NCBI GenBank assembly: GCA_017501125.1
Contig: JAFVXN010000136.1
Location: 1-13,158, forward strand
Reading direction: 5' to 3'
DNA: 13,158 nt
DNA from: Clostridia bacterium
GTDB lineage: Bacteria > Bacillota > Clostridia > Christensenellales > Borkfalkiaceae
In this document: in pieces, positions 8,015-13,158 of the stretch
Position numbering within the stretch: position 1 is the stretch's first letter
Layout: every line of letters starts with the position of its first letter
Notes under the pieces: generated by a model
What the model was told of the DNA's origin: nothing
What the model saw: only the letters and a program-made list of their open reading frames with translations
Databases searched by the model: none
Made by a program: the position numbers and the translations under genes

Positions 8015-9427
8015 TTATTTGTTTTCCGAGATTTTCTTGTCGAATCTCGTATCGTTCGCCACCACCGTCGGCTCGTCGGTAGGATATCTGCCGTCAAAGC
8101 ACGCCGCGCAATAGCCTTTGCAGGTACCGCCTTCGCCCAGTTTGAATACGTCTTCCAAAGGAAGGTAGCCCACCGAATCCGCCCCGAAAATGCGCGCAAT
8201 CTCTTCTACCGTGTGGTTGCACGCAATCAGCGACTTCCTCGAAGAAATGTCCGTACCGTAATAGCAGGGGTTGAGGAAGGCGGGCGCAGAAGAACGAATA
8301 TGAATCTCTTTTGCACCTGCGTCACGGAGAAGTTTGACTACTCTCGCACAGGTCGTTCCACGGACGATGGAGTCGTCTACGAGTACCACTCTCTTGCCCC
8401 TTACCGTCTCCGCCACGGGGTTGAGTTTTATACGCACCTTATCCTCTCTTGCCGATTGACCAGGGTCGATGAAGGTACGCCCGATGTATTTATTCTTGAT
8501 AAGACCGATACCGTAAGGAATCCCCGACTCAATCGAGTAGCCAATCGCCGCGTCCAACCCAGAATCGGGGGCGCCGATGACGACGTCCGCCTCGACGGGG
8601 TGTGCCTTGGCAAGGTATGCGCCTGCGCGCTTTCTCGCGTCGTGCACCGAGCAATTATAGAGCACGGAATCGGGACGGGCGGTATACAAATATTCAAATA
8701 CGCAAAATCTTTCTTCCGCTTTGTCACAATGGTCTTTTATCGAGCGAATCCCCTCTTTCGTAAATACGACGACCTCGCCAGGAGCCACGTCACGAACGAA
8801 CGTCGCGCCTACGGCGTTGAGTGCGCACGTTTCACTGGATACCACGTATTCTCCATCGGCGCGTTGACCAAAGCAAAGAGGTTTTATACCGTGTTCGTCA
8901 CGGACGGCAATTAGTTTTTGCGGGGACATAACGATTAACGAATAAGCCCCCTTGAGTTTTGCCACCGCACGAGTCACCGCCTCCTCAATAGACGAGGACG
9001 TGATACGCTCCTTGATGATGACGGCGGATATAATCTCCGCGTCGTTGCCCGTGTGGAAAATGAGCCCTTGCAACTCCATTTTGTTCTTGAGTTCTGCACT
9101 GTTGACTAATTTGCCGTCCAAGGAAATCGCCATCTTACCCTTGCTGTGATTGACGACGATAGGTTCTGCATTGATACGATCCTTCGTGTCCGAAGTGCCG
9201 TAGCGGACGTTGCCGACCGCCATCTGCCCCTCCCCTAAACCGCAAAGAACGGTGGGAGTGAACACTTCGCCGACGAGTCCAGAATCTTTATACGCGCGAA
9301 AAACTCCGTCGTCGTTAACGACGATACCGCAACTTGCTTGTCCGCGATGTTGGAGTGCGTACAGGCCGTAATAAATGCTAGAAGCGACGTTAGCCGTTTC
9401 CGTACCGAAGATACCGAGTACTGCCAT
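8015..9427 (-). CDS. purF: Amidophosphoribosyltransferase with degenerate glutaminase site
   Basis: PurF makes phosphoribosylamine from PRPP and glutamine, the committed purine step. The C-terminal phosphoribosyltransferase domain looks intact: CVFEYLYTARPDS, the PRPP loop VVLVDDSIVRGTT, NPCYYG, and CAACFDGRYPT. These include cysteines matching the four Fe-S ligands of the Bacillus enzyme. The N-terminal Ntn glutaminase domain is recognisable (LQHRGQASCGIV, VRYGTSD, GNDAEI), but the N-terminal Cys nucleophile is missing. The protein begins MAVLGIFG, where relatives have CGVFGI or CGIVGI. The oxyanion-hole motif HNG reads LDG (Asp104). The in-frame stop of purE lies only six codons upstream, so no longer form exists. 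GAGGGAG supports the start. It may use free ammonia or a partner glutaminase, or be a paralogue of a complete PurF encoded elsewhere. Confidence 0.93.
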   Translation of the reverse strand: MAVLGIFGTETANVASSIYYGLYALQHRGQASCGIVVNDDGVFRAYKDSGLVGEVFTPTVLCGLGEGQMAVGNVRYGTSDTKDRINAEPIVVNHSKGKMAISLDGKLVNSAELKNKMELQGLIFHTGNDAEIISAVIIKERITSSSIEEAVTRAVAKLKGAYSLIVMSPQKLIAVRDEHGIKPLCFGQRADGEYVVSSETCALNAVGATFVRDVAPGEVVVFTKEGIRSIKDHCDKAEERFCVFEYLYTARPDSVLYNCSVHDARKRAGAYLAKAHPVEADVVIGAPDSGLDAAIGYSIESGIPYGIGLIKNKYIGRTFIDPGQSAREDKVRIKLNPVAETVRGKRVVLVDDSIVRGTTCARVVKLLRDAGAKEIHIRSSAPAFLNPCYYGTDISSRKSLIACNHTVEEIARIFGADSVGYLPLEDVFKLGEGGTCKGYCAACFDGRYPTDEPTVVANDTRFDKKISENK

Positions 9428-9445
9428 ATAAATATCTCCCTCTAA

Positions 9446-9934
9446 TTAGAGTAAATCTTGCAACGCCTTGTCGTCAGCGTTGATTTTTTCTTTCATAGCC
9501 GCTTTATATGCGTCCAACCCCGACGCAATCTCGGGATATTTGACACCCAAAATCTGCGCAGCCAAAAGCCCTGCGTTCTCGCCCGCGTTGACGCCAACCG
9601 TCGCCACGGGAATACCGGCAGGCATCTGCACGATGGAAAGCAAACTATCCAACCCACCCATCATATCCGTCTTAACGGGCAAACCGATTACGGGCAACGT
9701 GGTGAGCGCCGCAATCACACCGCCAAGGTGCGCCGCCTTGCCCGCCGCGCAAATAATTACTTCCATTCCGTTCTTTTTTGCATTTGCCGCAAATTCGTGC
9801 GCCTCGTCGGGGGTGCGGTGCGCCGAAATAACCCTTACCTCCGTCTCCACGCCAAATTTTTTCAGCGCGTTAACGGCAGGTTTGACCACCTCGAAATCCG
9901 ACTTGCTACCCATCAAAATACCAACTTTTGCCAT
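9446..9934 (-). CDS. purE: PurE, N5-CAIR mutase-type
   Basis: The 162-residue protein is the carboxylation enzyme of the AIR-to-CAIR step. The motifs GSKSD (9-13), SAHRTPDE with the catalytic His39, AGKAAHLGG (64-72) and SIVQMPAGIPV (100-110) are those of class I PurE, which isomerises the N5-CAIR made by PurK. No purK is present in the window, so it must lie elsewhere, or the enzyme may work with bicarbonate or CO2 in another way. The start at 9934 is chosen because CAGGAGAAAATT lies just upstream and the family begins there. A TTG start six codons earlier would overlap that ribosome binding site. It is the first gene of the operon, 35 bases after the U-run of the leader terminator. Confidence 0.95.
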   Translation of the reverse strand: MAKVGILMGSKSDFEVVKPAVNALKKFGVETEVRVISAHRTPDEAHEFAANAKKNGMEVIICAAGKAAHLGGVIAALTTLPVIGLPVKTDMMGGLDSLLSIVQMPAGIPVATVGVNAGENAGLLAAQILGVKYPEIASGLDAYKAAMKEKINADDKALQDLL

Positions 9935-9966
9935 AATTTTCTCCTGATTCAATTCGTTTTTTAATG

Positions 9967-9998
9967 AAAAAAGCGCAGCCCGCTATGCAGACTGCACT
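9967..9998 (-). terminator. Intrinsic terminator (attenuator) before purE
   Basis: Minus-strand RNA forms a continuous 12-bp stem (9987-9998 with 9972-9983, three G-U pairs) around an ATA loop, followed at once by six U (9967-9972). It lies downstream of the purE promoter and upstream of the purE ribosome binding site, so it would stop transcription before the operon unless the 5' arm is occupied. Confidence 0.8.
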
Positions 9999-10105
9999 TA
10001 TCTTGTAAAATTGTGCAACGAAATAGAAGATTTTTTGCGCGTGAAAACGCCGTGGGTCGTCCCCACAAAAGCAAATTGTCGCCCCGTCTCTATCACGCCT
10101 ATCAT
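9998..10105 (-). CDS. Possible 35-codon leader peptide upstream of purE
   Basis: An ATG at 10105 opens a frame of 35 codons ending in TAA at 9998-10000. It is preceded by AAAGAGG about 10 bases upstream. The peptide begins MIGVIETGRQFAF and ends SISLHNFTR, with no recognised domain. The stop codon directly touches the first base of the terminator stem and lies in the loop of the proposed antiterminator. A ribosome finishing the frame would therefore cover the terminator's 5' arm and favour read-through. It uses codons such as ATA, CGA and AGA, which are less typical of the neighbouring genes. It overlaps the proposed RNA structures, so it may instead be chance within a structured leader. Confidence 0.3.
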   Translation of the reverse strand: MIGVIETGRQFAFVGTTHGVFTRKKSSISLHNFTR

Positions 10106-10172
10106 CTTAAGAAAACCTCTTTCCCTTTTCTTTCGTTATCGTCCGTATTTAATTGTTGCTTTTAGCCTTTTT

Positions 10173-10201
10173 ATTATATCAAAAGATAATAAAAATTGCA
10201 A
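10173..10201 (-). promoter_or_regulatory. Promoter of the purine operon
   Basis: On the minus strand TTGCAA (10196-10201) is followed by a 17-base spacer and a perfect TATAAT (10173-10178), with an extended -10 TGA. The inferred start is near 10166. It is the only strong promoter found ahead of purE. Confidence 0.75.
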
Positions 10202-10235
10202 TAGCCTACGCCAAAACCACCCCTTTTTCTTTTTG

Positions 10236-10254
10236 TTTGTGAAAAAATCACAAA
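10236..10254. promoter_or_regulatory. Inverted repeat upstream of the purE promoter
   Basis: TTTGTGA and TCACAAA flank five A/T bases. The centre lies about 45 bases upstream of the -35 box. It could be a transcription-factor operator: the half-sites resemble CRP/FNR-type TGTGA and Rex-type TTGTGA sites, but the spacing is one base short of both. It could also be a hairpin in the 3' region of glmM. It is not followed by a U-run on the minus strand. Confidence 0.35.
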
Positions 10255-10274
10255 AAATGATAAATTGTTTAACT

Positions 10275-10292
10275 CTTTCTTTATAAAGAAAG
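10275..10292. repeat. 18-base perfect palindrome after glmM
   Basis: The sequence ctttctttataaagaaag is its own reverse complement and begins about 20 bases after the glmM stop. As RNA it forms a 7-bp A/U-rich stem with a TATA loop. No clear U-run follows, so as a terminator it is weak. No other terminator is evident between glmM and the purE promoter, and some read-through is possible. Confidence 0.4.
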
Positions 10293-10312
10293 GGAAAGCG
10301 TACACATAAGGG

Positions 10313-11701
10313 CTACCCCATACTTTCGTCGACGCGCCTAATAAGCGACGTCAACTCCTCCACGACGGCAAGGCACTCCGCCTCGTCTTCCGCCTCCGCC
10401 ATAACCCTAACGACGGGTTCCGTGCCCGATTTGCGGAGCAAAACCCTTCCTTTATCCCCCAGTCTCGCCTGTATATCTTTCACCCTTTGAAGGACGGAAG
10501 GGGTCTCGCACACCTTTTGCGGAGCGCGCACCTTAACGCTTCGGTGCAACTGCGGATAAGTCGTCATCTCCTTCGACAGGGCGCTGAACGGCAACTTTTT
10601 GTCAAGCGCCACCTCCATCAATTTTAGGCTGGTCAATACGCCGTCGCCCGTCGTCGCATATTTTGAGACGATGATGTGTCCAGACTGTTCGCCACCCAAC
10701 ACTGCGCCGCTTTTTTGCATCTCCTCGTAGACGTATTTATCCCCCACCGCCGTCTGCGCGTAGGAGATACCAGCCTCGTCTAACGCTTTATACAAGCCGA
10801 GGTTGGACATCACCGTCGTCACGATTCTATCGCCCACCAACTCCCCCTTTTCGTGGAGATGTTTGCCCAAGATATACAGGATACGGTCGCCGTCGATTAT
10901 CCGTCCTTTTTCGTCCACGCAAAGGCATCTATCCGCGTCTCCGTCGTAGGCAAAGCCTACGTCCAGCCCTTTTTCTACGACTAAGCGCCGCAAATTGTCG
11001 ATATGCGTCGAACCCACTTGGGCGTTGATATTCACGCCGTTGGGCTCTGCGCCCGTCAAAAATACGCGTGCGCCGAGCGCCTCGAATACCGCCCCTGCAA
11101 TCGACCACGCCGAACCGTTGGCGCAATCCAACCCCACCGTTTTGCCCTTAAAAGAATACACGCCGAGCGAAATCAAATACCCGACGTAGCGATTGCGCCC
11201 CGCGACGTAATCGACGGTGCGCCCAACCTTCTCGCGACGGGCGTACGGCAGGCGAGTCAGCCGCTCGCCAAACGCCGTCACTTCGCCGTCTAAATACGCC
11301 TCGACGAGAGCGATTACCCCCTCGTCCATTTTCTCGCCGTTGCCGTTCAAAAGTTTTATCCCGTTGTCGTAAAAGGGGTTGTGGCTGGCGGAAATCATTA
11401 CGCCGCAATCAAAGCCGTCCACCCGCGTCGCGTAAGCCACCGACGGCGTCCTCGTCACGTGCAATAAATAGGCGTCCGCCCCAGACGCGGTCAGCCCTGC
11501 CGCAAGAGCGTATTCTAGCATATACGACGACCTGCGCGTATCCTTACCTATAACAATGCGAGGAGACGTATCATCCCCTCGCTTCATCCTTAATCGTGTA
11601 TAATACCAGCCCAAAAACCTACCGATTTTGTAGGCGTGTTCGCCCGTCAACAAAACGTTGACCTCGCCGCGAAAACCGTCCGTGCCGAAATATTTTCCCA
11701 A
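10313..11701 (-). CDS. glmM: Phosphoglucosamine mutase
   Basis: GlmM converts glucosamine-6-phosphate to glucosamine-1-phosphate for cell-wall UDP-GlcNAc. The 462-residue protein has all four family signatures: GTDGFRG at the N-terminus; ISASHNPFYDNGIK with the phosphorylated Ser106; the metal loop YDGDADR (Asp253, 255, 257); and the phosphate-binding LLRKSGTEPVVRVMAE near the C-terminus, where most homologues have RPSGTEP. EQSGHII provides the sugar loop. The start is TTG at 11701, supported by AAAGGAGAG about 6 bases upstream and by the family start MGKYFGTDG; there is no ATG in a suitable place. It lies 11 bases after the GlmU-like gene, so the two are surely co-transcribed. Confidence 0.95.
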   Translation of the reverse strand: MGKYFGTDGFRGEVNVLLTGEHAYKIGRFLGWYYTRLRMKRGDDTSPRIVIGKDTRRSSYMLEYALAAGLTASGADAYLLHVTRTPSVAYATRVDGFDCGVMISASHNPFYDNGIKLLNGNGEKMDEGVIALVEAYLDGEVTAFGERLTRLPYARREKVGRTVDYVAGRNRYVGYLISLGVYSFKGKTVGLDCANGSAWSIAGAVFEALGARVFLTGAEPNGVNINAQVGSTHIDNLRRLVVEKGLDVGFAYDGDADRCLCVDEKGRIIDGDRILYILGKHLHEKGELVGDRIVTTVMSNLGLYKALDEAGISYAQTAVGDKYVYEEMQKSGAVLGGEQSGHIIVSKYATTGDGVLTSLKLMEVALDKKLPFSALSKEMTTYPQLHRSVKVRAPQKVCETPSVLQRVKDIQARLGDKGRVLLRKSGTEPVVRVMAEAEDEAECLAVVEELTSLIRRVDESMG

Positions 11702-11712
11702 ACGCCTCTCCT

Positions 11713-12375
11713 TTATCTGCGCTTTTCGACGACCTCGCCCTGCCGCTTATAGATGCCGTCCGCAGGCAATACGCCACGCACGAAAGACAGGGGATATACC
11801 GTCGTATTCTTGCCGATGACGACGCCTGGATTAAGCACGCTATTGCAACCTATCTCCACCCCGTCGCCAACGAACGAGCCCACCTTTTTTAAGCCCGTAG
11901 GCATTACCTTTTCTTTCGTCTTTATCACGACTTCCGTCCTGTCCGACTTTAAGTTGGAGGTGACGGCACCCGCCCCAAAATGCGCCTTATACCCGACGAT
12001 ACTATCGCCGATATAATTAAAGTGCGGCACCTGCGCCCCGTCGAACAAAAGGGCGTTCTTTACCTCTACCGAATTACCGACGACGCAACCTTTGCCTATC
12101 AAGGCGTTGCCACGGATAAACGCGCCGTGGCGTATCTCCGCGCCGTCGTCTACGATACACGGACCACTCAAGTGCGCCGTAGGGGCAATCGTAGCGTTCC
12201 TATGCACCCATACCGTAGGCAAAACCTCTCTAAAATCCGTTTCGTCTAAGACATGCCCCGTAGAAATCAGCCATTTGCCTATCCCTGCAAGCGCTTGCCA
12301 CGGATACTCGAAATCCGCGAGCCAACCCCCTGCTATACTTTTCGATAAGTCGTATAAGTCACGCGTCGTCAACAT
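11713..12375 (-). CDS. GlmU-like acetyltransferase-domain protein (beta-helix)
   Basis: This 220-residue protein is built mostly of hexapeptide repeats of the left-handed beta-helix type (about 55-205). The stretch VEVKNALLFDGAQVPHFNYIG matches the C-terminal acetyltransferase half of GlmU, with the catalytic-type His118, Tyr121 and Lys106 conserved and Asn141 after the GAGAVTSN turn. The GlmU tyrosine after that Asn is Leu here. The uridylyltransferase domain is absent. Instead there is an N-terminal helical segment of about 50 residues. Its position before glmM suggests a role in UDP-GlcNAc supply or another sugar-nucleotide step. Similar short proteins are often labelled UDP-GlcNAc pyrophosphorylase. 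The ATG at 12375 is preferred, since GGGAG lies 7 bases before it and only 1 base before the alternative ATG at 12381. Confidence 0.82.
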   Translation of the reverse strand: MLTTRDLYDLSKSIAGGWLADFEYPWQALAGIGKWLISTGHVLDETDFREVLPTVWVHRNATIAPTAHLSGPCIVDDGAEIRHGAFIRGNALIGKGCVVGNSVEVKNALLFDGAQVPHFNYIGDSIVGYKAHFGAGAVTSNLKSDRTEVVIKTKEKVMPTGLKKVGSFVGDGVEIGCNSVLNPGVVIGKNTTVYPLSFVRGVLPADGIYKRQGEVVEKRR

Positions 12376-12413
12376 CGCCATACTCCCATTTTGCTTATTT
12401 TTTCGTCAAATAT

Positions 12414-12442
12414 ACTATATCATATTGTTGCGCCTTCGTCAA
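12414..12442 (-). promoter_or_regulatory. Promoter of the GlmU-like/glmM unit
   Basis: On the minus strand TTGACG (12437-12442), a 17-base spacer and TATAGT (12414-12419) with an extended -10 TGA form a near-consensus sigma-A promoter, about 39 bases before the start codon. Confidence 0.75.
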
Positions 12443-12499
12443 CTGTTCCTATTCCCGCTCGCCCACGCAACTTTTTTTCGGCTAATTTTTCCAAAGTAC

Positions 12500-12528
12500 T
12501 TGATTTTTGCGCGCGCCTGTGATATAAT
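12500..12528 (+). promoter_or_regulatory. Promoter of the divergent repeat-tail gene
   Basis: TTGATT (12500-12505), a 17-base spacer and a perfect TATAAT (12523-12528) with an extended -10 TGA precede the gene by 35 bases. The two divergent -35 boxes are only about 60 bases apart, so a shared regulator could affect both directions. Confidence 0.8.
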
Positions 12529-12563
12529 CCATATAATTAGTTTTTAATTTATGGAGGAAACTT

Positions 12564-13158
12564 ATGAGTATTGCACAAGAAAACGGCAACAAAGCGTGGG
12601 GCTACGTCACGGGCGATTTCATCGACGGTATCGGCTACATCGGGCCCGAAAACGCGGTAGATAACAGAAAGCACAAAGTGACCATCACCGGCTCCAGTTT
12701 TAGCCCGCTCGTCTTCGCTAAAAAAGACGTGAAAAGCGTAGACGTCGTCTGCGCTACCAGCGAGTGGATCAAATATCGCATTTGCTTGAAAGACGGTAAA
12801 GTTGCCGTGGCTACTTTCACGGACGTCTCCAAAGACCCTATGGGCGTCCTCACCTTCGAGTGGTGGATGGCGGACGTTATGTACAAGAACGCGGCACCTG
12901 CTAAAAAAGCGGCTCCCGCTAAGGCTACGCCCGTCGTAGAAAAGCCCGTCGAAGAGGCAAAACCCGTCGTGGAACCTACCCCTATCGTCGAGGAAAAGAA
13001 GGAAGAGCCTAAAAAAGAAGTGAAGAAGGCGGCTCCTAAGAAGAAGGCGGCTCCTAAAAAGGAAGAAAAGAAAGAAGAGCCTAAAAAAGAAGTAAAAAAG
13101 GCGGCGCCTAAGAAAAAGGCTGAACCCAAAAAAGAAGAAAAGAAGGAAGAGCCTAAAA
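12564..13158 (+). CDS. Unrecognised protein with Lys/Glu/Pro/Ala repeat tail (3' partial)
   Basis: The frame is open from ATG 12564 to the window end, 198 codons without a stop. GGAGG lies 7 bases upstream and a strong promoter precedes it. Residues 1-108 are an ordinary mixed sequence with four Trp and two Cys (63, 74), predicted mainly as beta strands, for example KHKVTITGSSF and YRICLKDGKVAVATF. I do not recognise this domain. From about 109 the protein becomes low-complexity: first Ala/Pro/Lys/Val-Glu, then a 24-residue repeat. No signal peptide or membrane segment is seen, so it is probably cytosolic. The basic tail recalls histone H1-like or nucleic-acid-binding tails, but it alternates with acidic residues, and no function is assigned. 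Confidence 0.85.
   Translation, partial: MSIAQENGNKAWGYVTGDFIDGIGYIGPENAVDNRKHKVTITGSSFSPLVFAKKDVKSVDVVCATSEWIKYRICLKDGKVAVATFTDVSKDPMGVLTFEWWMADVMYKNAAPAKKAAPAKATPVVEKPVEEAKPVVEPTPIVEEKKEEPKKEVKKAAPKKKAAPKKEEKKEEPKKEVKKAAPKKKAEPKKEEKKEEPK
13002..13158 (+). repeat. 72-base (24-residue) tandem repeat in the tail
   Basis: The word gaagagcct recurs at 13002, 13074 and 13146, exactly 72 bases apart. Each unit encodes EEP-KKEVKKAAP-KKKA followed by A or E, then PKKEEKK. Two full units and the start of a third are visible, and the array continues past the window. Differences between units are mostly synonymous (for example gtg/gta, gct/gcg), so selection on the protein is likely and the copies are not brand new. 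Confidence 0.85.

Larger units (their letters stand above)
9935..10166 (-). promoter_or_regulatory. purE leader with attenuator, ligand unknown
   Basis: The leader runs about 230 bases from the inferred transcription start to purE. Elements on the minus strand, in order, are: a possible long-range stem GCGTGA/TCACGC (10093-10098 with 10039-10044); a hairpin GTGGG-GACGA-CCCAC (10052-10066); a possible antiterminator pairing 10013-10019 with 9991-9997; and an intrinsic terminator. The terminator and antiterminator use the same bases, which is the mark of a riboswitch or attenuator. I do not recognise the guanine, PRPP/ppGpp (ykkC) or ZTP (pfl) consensus. The single ACGA-loop hairpin recalls guanidine-II, but the required tandem partner is missing. 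Confidence 0.65.

Noticed and set aside
7112..8914. Long plus-strand open frame of 600 codons opposite purM and purF
   Set aside because: Same reason: an antisense shadow across two genes with clear catalytic motifs, with no promoter or ribosome binding site of its own.
9428..9445. Frameshift or missed start that would restore the PurF Cys
   Set aside because: The purE stop is in frame six codons upstream and no Cys codon occurs in any frame of the gap.
10052..10066. Guanidine-II (mini-ykkC) riboswitch
   Set aside because: Only one hairpin with an ACGA loop is present; the class needs two in tandem, and the downstream genes are purine synthesis rather than guanidine export or metabolism.
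12635..13129. Minus-strand frame rich in Phe/Ser/Gly repeats
   Set aside because: It is the reverse complement of the Lys/Glu/Pro/Ala repeat tail of the plus-strand gene; its repetition is a by-product.
1..13158. CRISPR array, insertion sequence, toxin-antitoxin or phage genes
   Set aside because: No spaced direct repeats, transposase motifs, flanking target duplications or phage proteins were seen.

Overview
The window reads as part of an uncultured Bacillota (Clostridia-like) chromosome. Three things suggest this: strong AGGAGG-type ribosome binding sites, sigma-A-like promoters with extended -10 boxes, and Firmicutes-style families (an Fe-S-type PurF, a single-chain PurL, a DUF1858 protein and a CpsB/YwqE-type PHP phosphatase). 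The exact lineage cannot be set from the sequence alone. Almost everything lies on the minus strand and is described here in the direction of transcription, from high to low coordinates.

Right end (about 10.3-12.5 kb): a good promoter at 12414-12442 drives two tightly linked amino-sugar genes. The first is a stand-alone left-handed beta-helix protein resembling the GlmU acetyltransferase domain. The second is GlmM, phosphoglucosamine mutase, with a TTG start. Diverging on the plus strand is an unrecognised gene with its own strong promoter. It encodes a roughly 100-residue N-terminal region followed by a Lys/Glu/Pro/Ala tail with an exact 24-residue (72-base) tandem period, and it runs off the window.

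Centre (about 1.26-10.2 kb): a purine operon purE-purF-purM-purN-purD-purL. It has a promoter at 10173-10201 and a leader of about 230 bases that ends in a 12-bp intrinsic terminator just before purE. This is a clear attenuator. The leader also holds a competing antiterminator and a possible 35-codon leader peptide whose stop codon touches the terminator stem. A second terminator-like hairpin lies between purM and purN. The genes cover PRPP to AIR plus the PurE step; purK, purC, purB and purH are absent from this run. The PurF glutaminase domain lacks its N-terminal nucleophile cysteine and its oxyanion-hole asparagine, while the phosphoribosyltransferase part and Fe-S ligands look intact. The PurL glutaminase, in contrast, is complete.

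Left end (1-1.23 kb): a PHP-type phosphatase gene follows purL by 30 bases and is probably the operon tail. Next come a small CxxC-containing DUF1858 protein with its own promoter, a stable hairpin, a 17-base palindrome, and tRNA-Glu(CTC) with encoded CCA.
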